Source: Marinobacter nauticus (GTDB lineage Bacteria; Pseudomonadota; Gammaproteobacteria; Enterobacterales; Shewanellaceae). Taken from it: a stretch of 64,000 nt of DNA. The notes below the pieces were generated by a model that was given only the letters and a program-made list of their open reading frames with translations, did no database searches and was not told where the DNA came from. The stretch lies in contig NZ_JAHVJZ010000009.1 of NCBI RefSeq assembly GCF_019801015.1, forward strand, positions 62,001-126,000, in the 5' to 3' direction. Position 1 is the stretch's first letter. Each line of letters starts with the position of its first letter. A program made the position numbers and the translations under genes. This document shows positions 20,719 through 30,219 of this stretch, piece after piece.

Positions 20719-20736
20719 CCATTGCGCGCGCAATGG
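20719..20736. repeat. 18-bp perfect palindrome
   Basis: CCATTGCGCGCGCAATGG is exactly self-complementary. It lies in the 377-bp gap between helicase and methyltransferase genes, about 170 bp before the LexA-like box. It could be an operator or a methyltransferase-related site; function unknown. The rest of this gap holds a weak 89-codon frame that I do not accept. Confidence 0.6.
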
Positions 20737-20871
20737 AACTGTAAGGCTAGTTCGAGTTGACGAGTGGCTTGACCTTCATCATCCATTGCTGCGAATTTAC
20801 AATTGCTTAGCTGAGGCTTGCGTAGAGGTGACTGTCCGCGTGGTTGCGAAGCCTGCCGAGCCAAAAATAGC

Positions 20872-20911
20872 TTGGCGCCTCAATGGTAACTGTATATATT
20901 TACAGTACTAT
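20872..20911 (+). promoter_or_regulatory. Promoter with overlapping LexA (SOS) box before the C5 methyltransferase
   Basis: The 16-bp core at 20890-20905, CTGTATATATTTACAG, fits CTGT-N8-ACAG and differs from the E. coli consensus at one inner base; the 20-bp extended box matches 18/20. A promoter overlaps it: TTGGCG (20872-20877), 17-bp spacer, TATATT (20895-20900). The box covers the -10, the normal arrangement for LexA repression. The methyltransferase ATG is 52 bp downstream of the core. Confidence 0.7.
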
Positions 20912-20957
20912 GCGCTTTCCTGACTAGGCGTTACTAACCTACTGACGATACTGGACT

Positions 20958-22385
20958 ATGAAGTTTATCGACCTTTTTTCTGGATGTGGTGGCCTTTCTC
21001 TTGGCCTGCTTAACGCCGGACACACTGGACTGTTCGCGATCGAGCGGAGCCCTGATGCTTTCGCCACTCTGGAAAGAAATCTGGTCAAGCAAGAGTTCGT
21101 ACAGCTGAAAGGGCACTACGAGTGGCCGAAGAATCTTGACTGCAAGAATCACGATATTCTAGCTCGGCTGAATAATTCGGACTTCTTAAACTACCTTGAT
21201 GAACTTGGGCGCAAGCAAGATGTCGACTTGGTGGTCGGCGGGCCGCCTTGCCAAGGCTTTTCATCGGCAGGCAAACGTGACCCCAACGACCCCCGTAATC
21301 AGTTAGCATTCGCGTACTTGCAAATCGTTGAGCGGGTCAAGCCTAAGTACATCCTGATGGAGAACGTTAAGGGTATCACTCATACCTTCAGCAAGGCTGA
21401 AGAAGGCACAATCCCAGTATCAGAGCAGATCGAACGTACTCTGGCCGAGCTGGGTTACGTGCCTTTCCATTTCATCGAGAACAGTTGTCAATGGGGGGTC
21501 CCTCAGTCCCGTAGCCGCTTTGTGTTGCTCGCCGCAAGGAAAGACCTGTTTGGCCTAGATTGGGGCTCAGAGACTAGTATTGAGGCACTGTTGGAGCATG
21601 GCAAAAAGCTTGCCCCGGAAGTAGAAATGCGGGTTAAGAAGTTTGCAGAGAACTTCATGAAGCAAAAGGGGCTAATAGAAACAGTCACTTGCCGAGATGC
21701 CTTGGAGGATCTTAAGACAACCAGCTCCTCAAGTAAGATTCCCTTGTTAGTAGATGTGCCCAAAGAGGACTCACCAAAGGGTAAGTTCATGCAAATCCCG
21801 GCATATAAGGTACCGGAGAATGGCGGCAGCTCGTACCAAAAACTTATGAAAGAGGGCTGGGAAAATAGAACCTTACCCAACTTCGGTCTGCGTTTGCCAA
21901 ACCACACGACGAAAGTTAAAAATCGATTCGAAAGTATCTTGATTCATATTGAAGCCGAAGGGATGATTAAACGATTCAACCTTGCGCGCGGTAAAACATT
22001 ACCAATTCTCTACCGTAAAGAGATATTGAAATCCCAAAAACACTCTCTTACAGTGTTGGACCCTAAGAAACCTTCTGGCACTGTAACGACCCTGCCGGAC
22101 GATATGCTGCACTATGACGAACCGCGCATTCTGACCGTGCGGGAAATGGCTCGTTTACAGTCTTTCCCTGACTGGTTCCACTTCGAAGGGCCTTACACCA
22201 CTGGTGGAAACCTCAGGAAAATCACGTGCCCAAAGTACACTCAGGTAGGTAACGCCGTACCGCCCCTGATGGCAGAAGGGCTGGGGTTATTCATAGTTAA
22301 GGAATTACCTACGTTGATTTCTAAACACTCATTGCAAAGGAATAAACAGGTAACAGAACCTGAAATTGCGCAATTAATATGTTAA
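20958..22385 (+). CDS. DNA (cytosine-5)-methyltransferase
   Basis: 475 aa with the ordered C5-methyltransferase motifs: I DLFSGCGGLSLGL (5-17, SAM binding), IV GGPPCQGFSS with catalytic Cys98, VI MENVKG (ENV 135-137), VIII QSRSR (183-187), and X KYTQVGNAVPPLMAEGLG near the C-terminus. The target-recognition region is about 200-380; its sequence does not reveal the methylated site. It would methylate cytosine in host DNA, as in type II restriction-modification or as DruM in Druantia type II. No type II endonuclease gene is adjacent. Its promoter carries a LexA-like box. It converges on the Mig-like glycosylase gene with 108 bp between stops. Confidence 0.93.
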   Translation: MKFIDLFSGCGGLSLGLLNAGHTGLFAIERSPDAFATLERNLVKQEFVQLKGHYEWPKNLDCKNHDILARLNNSDFLNYLDELGRKQDVDLVVGGPPCQGFSSAGKRDPNDPRNQLAFAYLQIVERVKPKYILMENVKGITHTFSKAEEGTIPVSEQIERTLAELGYVPFHFIENSCQWGVPQSRSRFVLLAARKDLFGLDWGSETSIEALLEHGKKLAPEVEMRVKKFAENFMKQKGLIETVTCRDALEDLKTTSSSSKIPLLVDVPKEDSPKGKFMQIPAYKVPENGGSSYQKLMKEGWENRTLPNFGLRLPNHTTKVKNRFESILIHIEAEGMIKRFNLARGKTLPILYRKEILKSQKHSLTVLDPKKPSGTVTTLPDDMLHYDEPRILTVREMARLQSFPDWFHFEGPYTTGGNLRKITCPKYTQVGNAVPPLMAEGLGLFIVKELPTLISKHSLQRNKQVTEPEIAQLIC

Positions 22386-22493
22386 GCATATAAAAGATTG
22401 CCAAAAGTATCTGGCGGCTTTTTCATTTGCAGAATGAAGACCTGGGTTTTTAATGAGAAATCTTGAAAAAGTGAAAGATTTGTACTAAAAATC

Positions 22494-23216
22494 TTAAGAT
22501 AACCCGTATCGATTGTTTGGACATTTTTTTGACAAAACACATAAATGGCAATGAGTTATGTTTTTCATACATATCAAAGCACTTATGTCAATTATGCCCC
22601 AGTTAATTTCAGATGGTTCTTTAGATAGTTCTAGTATCCGTTCTTCTAGGCAATGTAAATATGGGTCGTCTCGAATATCAACCAACTCCCTTGGCCCAAA
22701 AAAACGCTCCAGTACCCTTGCTACTCCGCCATCAAGAAGTGGTACTGGCGCCCCGTCCCGATACATTAGTACAGCATTGACCATGTAAGGTCCTAATCCG
22801 GGCAAGGCTCCAAGATCCTCAACGGACCTTGGTAGCTCTCCCCCGGTACCAACTACCGCGCTGGCCAGAATTTGGAATACTTTGGCACGGCGCCGGTATA
22901 AGCCGAACGGCTTCAATGCTGCTTCCAGATCCATCCGATTCGCTCTGGCAAGGGAATTCCAGTCTGGGTAATGCAAAAAGAAACCCGCGTGGAAACGGTT
23001 AACCGTCTCTGCCCGGGTTCTTTGCAAAAGAAGCTCGATGATAAGCAGTTGGTAGAGGCTCATTCCCGGCTTGCGCCAAGGGAATGAGCGACCTTGCTCT
23101 TTGTACCAAGCCTCGACCTGGTTAACGAACCACTGAACATGCGCCGGCTCTATAGCTAATGCTCTAGTCTCTGCGGAGTGCCTCCTGCTCAGGTGTTTTG
23201 GTATTCTCTGTGGCAT
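22494..23216 (-). CDS. HhH-GPD DNA glycosylase, Mig-type T:G mismatch repair, [4Fe-4S]
   Basis: 240 aa. It has an HhH motif LPGLGPYMVNAV, Asp162 in LLDGGVARVLERFF, and a C-terminal iron-sulfur loop C216-x6-C223-x2-C226-x5-C232. At the position of the catalytic lysine in endonuclease III it has Tyr144, as in Mig.MthI of Methanothermobacter, whose NLGLMDFSAIIC is mirrored here by NWGIIDISALIC. Mig enzymes remove T from T:G mispairs left by deamination of 5-methylcytosine, replacing Vsr. That fits the neighbouring C5 methyltransferase. It is the last gene of the minus-strand operon, 21 bp after the DptH-like gene, with GAGGGTG before its ATG. MutY is the main alternative; the Tyr and the shorter length speak against it. 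Confidence 0.88.
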   Translation of the reverse strand: MPQRIPKHLSRRHSAETRALAIEPAHVQWFVNQVEAWYKEQGRSFPWRKPGMSLYQLLIIELLLQRTRAETVNRFHAGFFLHYPDWNSLARANRMDLEAALKPFGLYRRRAKVFQILASAVVGTGGELPRSVEDLGALPGLGPYMVNAVLMYRDGAPVPLLDGGVARVLERFFGPRELVDIRDDPYLHCLEERILELSKEPSEINWGIIDISALICMKNITHCHLCVLSKKCPNNRYGLS

Positions 23217-23237
23217 TCGCGGTCACCCTCGGCGCTG

Positions 23238-26200
23238 TTATAACCTGAAAAATGGTACCCCTTTTATAAACTCCCCCTGATAACCAAGAGTCTTGCACAG
23301 GGACTCGAACTTACCGAGGCTGGCGATCCGGTTCACCATGCTGTCACTAGCCATTGGCAATCCGATCTTGTCCAGTTCTCGTTGCGTAACCCCGGGCACC
23401 TTGTGGATAAACCAGCTCTGGATAGGTTCACGGTAATCCTCTTTCTGGGTCTTGAAATGGCTGAAGTACTGGGAGGCCAGGATCACCCCAATTCCGAATG
23501 CCCGGCCTTGCAACAAGAGCTTGGACAGAACCGGGAACTCATACGGCATGATGTTGTGGGCTTCGTCGACCAGCAAGTATGAATCGATAAAGCGGGTCTG
23601 AGGGGACGTCCCCCTGAACTCCTTTTTCTCTACTTTCAACATGTAGTCGCAGTAAAGATTGAGGAAAGTCACCACCACCATTTTCTTCAGCTTATCTTCA
23701 CTAAGTTGACTAAGGTCGATGGCTACGACCCCATCAAAGAACTCCTCGAAGCTGGTAATCTTGGCCGGGTCACTCTCGAAGATCTCGTAGTCCACCATGT
23801 CACTCATGATGCTAAAAACCGAGTCAGGCTTGCCATCGACGATTGCCTTGTACTCATCGAACACGTCGTAGATGGTCGGGTCTCCCCCTACGCTGGCCCG
23901 CTTGGAACTGTATGCGGCCTTGACTGCCTCTTTCAGCCGCTCGTCTTGCACCGGTGCATTGACACCGAAGATCTTGCGAAGAATGTCCCGGAAGAAGCCG
24001 TTCTTATCCAGAATGGCTCGGGGTGAAGTATCCCCGCCGGTCGCGAAAAAGTTTAGCGGCAGGCGATACGGAGATATGACCTTGACCTTGGCCTTGTCAA
24101 TGAATTGACACTTCTTGTCATCCAGATCACTGAAATCTCGCTTGTAGTCGAGGATCAGTACTTTTGGAGCAACCCCACGGTTATCCGCCGGGTTGCGTAC
24201 CATCTGGTAGACAAGGGACTTGAGCAACTGGGTTTTACCCGTCCCCAGATCTCCTACCACGCCGATATTGATGTTGTTAAGTTCGGTATTGCCCGGGAAG
24301 AACTCGACATCATTATTGCCAATCAAGTCACAGGCCTCGCCGATCTTGAACCGGATAGCCGAGTCAACAATATCCGTCTCGTCTAGCTCACCGCGAGTCT
24401 CCAATGGACTCGAAGCTTCCACGGCCCCCAGAGGATTCTCTACGCTGGGCGACCTAACCGGAGCCTCCGGTTCTCGGCCAGGGGCCGGCGCTAGGGCATT
24501 CATCTCATCTTCATCTTGCTCAATCGGCTCGTTAGCTAGTAATCCCCAGTCTCCCACGGCACTGGTAATCTGACGGGTTACTACGGATGGGTCACCAGCC
24601 AGCAAAGCTGTGGCTTCCTTGTAACCCAGAACGATGGTGTCTTTAACCCCGGCGACATTACCGCTGGTCAGTACACGCCCCTGATTACCTTGCTCGATAG
24701 TAAGTAGACGTCCCACGGGATCGACCTGCACATCCAGCTGTCCGGACATCAGTCGACCCAGCGTGTCTTGGTGGTAGCGGGTCCAGTGCGGGTTACTCCG
24801 GGCAGAGAGAGTGTCCCCGTAGACCCGAAAGCCGTAGTCGATCCAGCTAGCTAACAGGTCCAAGTTGGCGATTTTCCACAACCGGGCGCTCTCGTCACCA
24901 TCGTAGGCCTGTTTAGCCAAGCGTTCCAAGAAGCCGGAGAACGAGGTCGCCTGGGCAAGGGCCGCTGCCCGAGAATTATCATCCATCTCGCCGGAGCGAG
25001 CCTTAACTTCTAGCGGGGTGATCTTAAGTGCTACCGGGGCAGCCGGGTTACCGGGGACCTCCTGGAACAGGATGTTGATCAACAAAAGGTCGGGGCGTTC
25101 ATAGCTGCTTGAGTCCAGTGACGAACGCAGCCCATCGAACCGGGCATGGAACACATCAGCGGGGATCACAAGGTTGATCCGCCCCTTGTCCCAGCAAGGT
25201 ACGAGACCTTCTCCTTGCCGGTTTTCTTGGAAATCACCTTGCAGCAACCGGCAAGCGATCAACATGCCCATTTCACCCATGCTGGCAGTGCCCCCGCCGG
25301 TCAAGCGCTTGAGCGTCGGGATACCGCGCCGGGAGATCTCACCCAGCAGGGCGGTGATTTGCTGGTCATCAAGGCTAGCCTGCTCATCGAAGCTGGCTAG
25401 GACACTGCGGGTTGCCTGGATCATGTTGTCCGTCTTGTTGGCTACAAGGTAGAAGCCACTCGCCTGACCAGAGCCCGGAGCATACCTGGGTAGCTCGTAG
25501 TCCCACAGGTAAGCTCTTTCCCCGGACCGCTGGAAGCAGGAGGCATCGATGGAAGAAGACGAGATGGCACAGTAGCTCGTATCCCCAAGGGACTCATTCA
25601 ATGTCGCGATGTTGGGGGCGAACCCTAGGCTATCGAACAACCCTTGGTCAGGGCAGGCACGTTCCAGTAAGTCGAGGCAGCGCGCCAGCATGTCTCCGAG
25701 TGCTCCCTCGTCTCCCTGGAACGGGAACATCCCGGGACGGGACATGGACAAGAAATTTGCCTTATCGGTGGCACTCTTCTTGATTCCAACCCGGGACACG
25801 CAATGAGGATCGACCACCGAACGTACCGAGTTAAGCACGAAACTTTGGTTCATGGTCGACAGGTGATCCACGATGGAGAGATCCCGTGCATGGCTGGCCT
25901 GTTTGCCAGGTTTCGAGTACCAACGCACTCCGGTACCGGAGCGTTCAGTCAACGAGGCCAGGATGGCGGGCTCTGGTTGCTCGTCGAGAGGCCGCTTATC
26001 AAGTACCTGCAGCGACAAACCACCGGCCGATGCCCACTCGTCCCCGCCGGGGCCAAGGTTATCCAAGCACCATTCCTCGATCCCCTCGTTACAGGAACTA
26101 TGTCCTTTGGTATCACTGTGCAGGGCTACCCGCAGTACGGACTTACCAGGCGCCAACTGGCGGATCTCATCCAGAGAACGCTTGACCTGCTGCTTGCTAA

Positions 26201-28667
26201 AGCCACGCACCATGCCGTCGATATCGATGCCGAGATCATGGCCAAATACGCTACCGAGATGGGCCTCGCCAGCTTCCTGTATTGAATCTGTCTTCCATAA
26301 GACGGACCAGTAATCCGAGGTTGTCTGCACAGAGGCATATCCAACTGTTTGGAACTGCCCGTTGGCATCCCGACATGGTAAGGCCATGCAATCCGGGAAC
26401 GAGGAAGGGTCCATGATTCCGGCAACCGGGCAAGGTTGGCCAGCCCGTAGAGCTGACTGGAGAATATCCTGAGCGTTGCACTGCCAAGCCAGGCGAACAG
26501 GGTGCATGGGCGATAGCATGATAGCCACGGGCCGGGGCTCGAGACACTTACTCTGCAGTTCAGCCTTGTGTACCGCCACCAGATCAGTCCAACTGGCCAG
26601 GGGATTATCCCCGAGCCACAGGGCATACTGGCGCACGTAACTGGTCACCAGGCCCTTGAATGCCTTGTCGAGCATCATCTGACCCAGGCTCAGTGCTTCC
26701 AGTGTCCCCTTTTCCTCGCAATGCTGGAACAAGTATTCACGTACCTGCTTCCTCGCATTCAGGTAATCCGCGGGGGGAGCCAGCTCTTCTTGCCGAGGGC
26801 GGGGGTCAAGGTAGATGTCCAGTAAAGAGAGTACCGGCTTGTCAGGCCAGTTAGGTACCCGCCAGCTCTGCTTGAATCCCGGACCGAGGATTACGGGAAG
26901 GTAAGACTGGTCATCCTCAAGCTGCCAATGCTCATAGTTGGTTAGCAGGGTTTGCCTGGGATCCACCTCCAGAGCCGACTTAGTGGACCCGGTGCAATTC
27001 TGGATTACTAGCTTCTTGAACTCGCTCGGCACTCCCTTGGCAACATGGTCGCTGGCCGTGATATTGACCTTGAACAGCACCTGTTCCGGGTGACCCGGCA
27101 GTACAGCCTTGAAGGTGTAAGTGCTCTCTTCCAAGGTTTCCACCACGCTGACTGCGTGGCAACTATTGCCACCGGTCGGGATGATATTTTTATCCACCTT
27201 TTGGACGTCTGTGTCCCCCCCGAGTTGGCCATGCATGGTTGCCGGCAGGGTAACGTCCGGCCCGTGGTAAAGATCCAGAGTGTGGGTGCCACTACTGTCG
27301 GTGACAAGGTCGCATTCGTAATGGATAGCTGCGGCAGCCCCTTTCTTCTTAGAGACTTTCTTTTCCTTGAACTGAGTAAGCTTGGCCATCGAACGGCAGT
27401 TCATGGTGATGCCTGGTGTGTAACCGGCCAGATCGATCAACTTGAAATACACCGGCTTTTCCAACATCGGTGAGTCGAACTGGTAATGCACATAATTCTT
27501 GTGCTTACAAGGCTCCGCCGTGTCTTCCCAGGTAGCCTCCTTGTCGCCGAGGGTGATAGTGTCTAGCACCTCGAAGTTCTTACCATTGCCCGCTACACGC
27601 CTTACTGTGACTACTTCTCCCCGCAGGGTTTCATCTGGTATTAGGCGGAAGCAAGCATTGGCCTTGACCACGCCAGGGTGCCCCTTGGGCGGTTGACTAT
27701 ACAACTCGTTAGTACAGGTCACAGCCAGCGTGCCGGAAGGCAAAGAGGTATCGGCCGGGTCGAGCAATTCGAGCCACTTCTGCTGGGTCAACGTTTGCCA
27801 CCAGCGGGCCTGCTGTAAATTACTAGCGCCTGCGTAGTTCGACATCGGGAGAGAATCAAAATCGACGGCAAAGCGGAACTTGTCCGAGATATCCGCGGAG
27901 AACTCGGCAAGGGCATCGAACATGCAAGTATCATCCCCCGCCAACTCCTGTAGCAATTGGCAGGCCTGACCGATCCCGTGCTCGAAGAAATACTCGGTGA
28001 TCCGGGCGTTGATCCTGGGATCAGGCTCTTCACCATCGGCTAATCTGGGGATCCCCAGAGTGGCATAGAAACGCGCGGGAGAGCCGGAGAAACTGGCCGC
28101 ATCGTATAGCTTGCGAAGCAACTGCCACACGGCTTGGTGTGCCTGCCCCTGCTCTTCCCATACCTCTTCGAGCGCCTGCTTGAGCAGCTTGTCAGCATTC
28201 GCATCCAGCTGGCCATAACGTTCCTTGACCGCCTTGATAACACGGATAACGAACGGCTCCTGCAGCCATTCGCTAACGCTATCGTGGTCATTGCGGACCA
28301 GCCCAGTCTTGTTCACCGTGTCGTCAGCGGAAAGCAACAGGGAGTCATCCACTGCCTTCATCACCAGAAAAGAGCCCGAAGAGGTGCGGAGTTTTACAAC
28401 GTGGTTACCGGAGCAATGGGAAGAGTTCGGGTGTAAAGGATCGACGGCGTCACGCTGGACCAGAAGAACAGGCACGGACTTGGTTACTCCCGCACGCCCA
28501 AGTTCTAGTCGATGCCCCTTGGCCTGCATGCGCTCGAAAGCCTCCTCGAGCATATCCATCGGTGGCCCACTGAACATGACCCGTAGATAATCTCGCTCAG
28601 AGGTAAGAAAAGATGTTGCCTCGGCCTGGATAGCCGTGACCAGGTAGTCGTAAAAATTTTCCATCAT
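23238..28667 (-). CDS. DptH-like large ATPase (HerA/FtsK-type C-terminal motor)
   Basis: 1809 aa from the ATGATG at 28667, 11 nt after the upstream stop and with AGG before it; an upstream in-frame ATG overlaps the previous gene. About 1400 residues have no recognisable motif except a conserved-looking amino end (MENFYDYLVTAIQ). The C-terminus is a HerA/FtsK-like P-loop ATPase: Walker A GDLGTGKT near 1472, DYKRDFSD near 1510, Walker B LLVDEAHNIMP near 1696, then LILASQ-type sensor ILASQYF. Size, motor position and gene order match DptH, the third gene of the DndFGH/DptFGH restriction set of phosphorothioation systems, which attacks unmodified DNA. The assignment is by architecture, not by alignment. 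No dndBCDE genes are in the window. Confidence 0.65.
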   Translation of the reverse strand: MMENFYDYLVTAIQAEATSFLTSERDYLRVMFSGPPMDMLEEAFERMQAKGHRLELGRAGVTKSVPVLLVQRDAVDPLHPNSSHCSGNHVVKLRTSSGSFLVMKAVDDSLLLSADDTVNKTGLVRNDHDSVSEWLQEPFVIRVIKAVKERYGQLDANADKLLKQALEEVWEEQGQAHQAVWQLLRKLYDAASFSGSPARFYATLGIPRLADGEEPDPRINARITEYFFEHGIGQACQLLQELAGDDTCMFDALAEFSADISDKFRFAVDFDSLPMSNYAGASNLQQARWWQTLTQQKWLELLDPADTSLPSGTLAVTCTNELYSQPPKGHPGVVKANACFRLIPDETLRGEVVTVRRVAGNGKNFEVLDTITLGDKEATWEDTAEPCKHKNYVHYQFDSPMLEKPVYFKLIDLAGYTPGITMNCRSMAKLTQFKEKKVSKKKGAAAAIHYECDLVTDSSGTHTLDLYHGPDVTLPATMHGQLGGDTDVQKVDKNIIPTGGNSCHAVSVVETLEESTYTFKAVLPGHPEQVLFKVNITASDHVAKGVPSEFKKLVIQNCTGSTKSALEVDPRQTLLTNYEHWQLEDDQSYLPVILGPGFKQSWRVPNWPDKPVLSLLDIYLDPRPRQEELAPPADYLNARKQVREYLFQHCEEKGTLEALSLGQMMLDKAFKGLVTSYVRQYALWLGDNPLASWTDLVAVHKAELQSKCLEPRPVAIMLSPMHPVRLAWQCNAQDILQSALRAGQPCPVAGIMDPSSFPDCMALPCRDANGQFQTVGYASVQTTSDYWSVLWKTDSIQEAGEAHLGSVFGHDLGIDIDGMVRGFSKQQVKRSLDEIRQLAPGKSVLRVALHSDTKGHSSCNEGIEEWCLDNLGPGGDEWASAGGLSLQVLDKRPLDEQPEPAILASLTERSGTGVRWYSKPGKQASHARDLSIVDHLSTMNQSFVLNSVRSVVDPHCVSRVGIKKSATDKANFLSMSRPGMFPFQGDEGALGDMLARCLDLLERACPDQGLFDSLGFAPNIATLNESLGDTSYCAISSSSIDASCFQRSGERAYLWDYELPRYAPGSGQASGFYLVANKTDNMIQATRSVLASFDEQASLDDQQITALLGEISRRGIPTLKRLTGGGTASMGEMGMLIACRLLQGDFQENRQGEGLVPCWDKGRINLVIPADVFHARFDGLRSSLDSSSYERPDLLLINILFQEVPGNPAAPVALKITPLEVKARSGEMDDNSRAAALAQATSFSGFLERLAKQAYDGDESARLWKIANLDLLASWIDYGFRVYGDTLSARSNPHWTRYHQDTLGRLMSGQLDVQVDPVGRLLTIEQGNQGRVLTSGNVAGVKDTIVLGYKEATALLAGDPSVVTRQITSAVGDWGLLANEPIEQDEDEMNALAPAPGREPEAPVRSPSVENPLGAVEASSPLETRGELDETDIVDSAIRFKIGEACDLIGNNDVEFFPGNTELNNINIGVVGDLGTGKTQLLKSLVYQMVRNPADNRGVAPKVLILDYKRDFSDLDDKKCQFIDKAKVKVISPYRLPLNFFATGGDTSPRAILDKNGFFRDILRKIFGVNAPVQDERLKEAVKAAYSSKRASVGGDPTIYDVFDEYKAIVDGKPDSVFSIMSDMVDYEIFESDPAKITSFEEFFDGVVAIDLSQLSEDKLKKMVVVTFLNLYCDYMLKVEKKEFRGTSPQTRFIDSYLLVDEAHNIMPYEFPVLSKLLLQGRAFGIGVILASQYFSHFKTQKEDYREPIQSWFIHKVPGVTQRELDKIGLPMASDSMVNRIASLGKFESLCKTLGYQGEFIKGVPFFRL

Positions 28668-28677
28668 CAATAACCTG

Positions 28678-30219
28678 TTACTTGCCAGCCATGGCAAGTG
28701 GACTCACCAGAACCATGCCACCTTCGGCATCGGGGCTGTCAACTGCGATCGACATGTCGCGTAATGACGTGGTCAAGCTACCCCCTTGGCCAAGTTGGGT
28801 ACCTACGTCGATACCATATTTGGCTAGCTGCTTGGCCAGGGCATTCACTGTACACGGCCCTTGGTTGCGCGAGTTGGCGCAGTGGACCATGAGAAGAACC
28901 GACAGGGGGCCAAGACCGACAACCCAGGGGGCCGAAGAGTGGGAGCCCTTCTTTTGCAAGTAGAACCCCTGATCGTAGCTCTCGAGACCTGGCTCTGACG
29001 TGATCCGCTGTCGTGTCACGTGCTCAAGAAACTCGAGCACATTCTTCGACGTACCGCTCTTGCAAGCCACGACCCGGTTATCGCGTTCCATCACCTCGGT
29101 TAGCTTGCGCTGGTAATCTTTGAAATCCAGCTTTTGGCGATCCTTGGCCAGATATTCTAGGGTCGAAGCCAGTCTTGCCGGCGAGCCAAGATCGATCTTA
29201 TCCATGTCGAACCCGGCGTCTTCAAGCATGTATAGCAAGAGGTTCATAGCGCAACGGCCCGTGATGTAACGCCTGGCCGTATCCATGATGGTATTCTTGG
29301 CACGCTGGCCAATGCTCCACGACGCGGGTATCGAAGACAATGCATCTTCGATCGTGGCCTGATCTAGGGCTTCCCCCTTTTTCAAAGCCTTCTCAAAGGT
29401 CTGGTAACACCAATCGTTCGCGTTGCAAAGCCACATCACGTGGGCACTAGTGCCGATGCGGCAAAGTGATTCGAGCAAGGTCACCCATTGCCTACGCGTG
29501 AGTTGCTCCTTAGCGCTTAACACGACCCGGAGATCGGCTACGAACGCCTTGGCAGGGCAGGTTACCTTGAAGTCACCGGGAAACATCTTCTTATCCGCAG
29601 GTATCGTGCTTGGTTTGCTCCAGGCCCTCTTGACCTTGTCACTCCGCCAAGACTCGAACTCAACCTGTAGCATGCGAGCCCAGATATCATCCTTTTTCTG
29701 GTCGACGGATAACCCATCATAAAGGAGTTGCCAGATCTCCAGCGCCTGTTCTTCGTTATCCGAACCTAGAGCAATAATGTTGCAAACCAACTTGCCCGGA
29801 TTCCATGGTTTACCGCGCAAACGGGCCGACATGGAGTACATTGCCGCGTCTGGCACGATAGGGCTCATCTGCTGGCCACGATGCTTTGACTGGTTTGGAA
29901 GCTTGGGAGAAGTGATAGAGCGCGTCACGATGTTCTGCCACAACGACAGGTCGATCTCAGTCGGACTGTCGGTGTTCCCCGGGCGCTTACCCTTTTTTTG
30001 CACCTGGTTCAGGAACTGTGTGCCCAATTCCCTGACAATCTCCTTAACTGCCTCGTTACCGGCCCCTTGAAAGCCCACTCTGCGGTACAGGGAAGCCAGC
30101 AATATCTCGCCGGTTACTGTCTCAGGGGACGGACTAACGTGGAAGAAGCTTTCACTGTATTTATAATGCAGGGTTTTACCCCAGGGGTTCTTCTCGAACG
30201 ACTCGAGATTATTCATCAT
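28678..30219 (-). CDS. DptG-like protein of a DptFGH-type restriction operon
   Basis: 513 aa, starting at the double ATG at 30219 (MMNNLESFEKNPWG) with AGAGG upstream. It overlaps the DptF-like stop by 11 bp, so translation is probably coupled. No signal peptide, membrane helix or catalytic motif is evident; the sequence looks like a mostly helical soluble adaptor. I do not recognise a domain with certainty. The call rests on position between a small GxxGxGKT ATPase and a very large HerA-like ATPase, as in dptF-dptG-dptH, where DptG bridges the complex. Confidence 0.5.
   Translation of the reverse strand: MMNNLESFEKNPWGKTLHYKYSESFFHVSPSPETVTGEILLASLYRRVGFQGAGNEAVKEIVRELGTQFLNQVQKKGKRPGNTDSPTEIDLSLWQNIVTRSITSPKLPNQSKHRGQQMSPIVPDAAMYSMSARLRGKPWNPGKLVCNIIALGSDNEEQALEIWQLLYDGLSVDQKKDDIWARMLQVEFESWRSDKVKRAWSKPSTIPADKKMFPGDFKVTCPAKAFVADLRVVLSAKEQLTRRQWVTLLESLCRIGTSAHVMWLCNANDWCYQTFEKALKKGEALDQATIEDALSSIPASWSIGQRAKNTIMDTARRYITGRCAMNLLLYMLEDAGFDMDKIDLGSPARLASTLEYLAKDRQKLDFKDYQRKLTEVMERDNRVVACKSGTSKNVLEFLEHVTRQRITSEPGLESYDQGFYLQKKGSHSSAPWVVGLGPLSVLLMVHCANSRNQGPCTVNALAKQLAKYGIDVGTQLGQGGSLTTSLRDMSIAVDSPDAEGGMVLVSPLAMAGK

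Noticed and set aside
20654-20923. 89-codon plus-strand frame between the helicase and the methyltransferase
   Set aside because: TTG-type start without ribosome site, contains the perfect palindrome and ends in the LexA-like box; composition is not convincingly coding.
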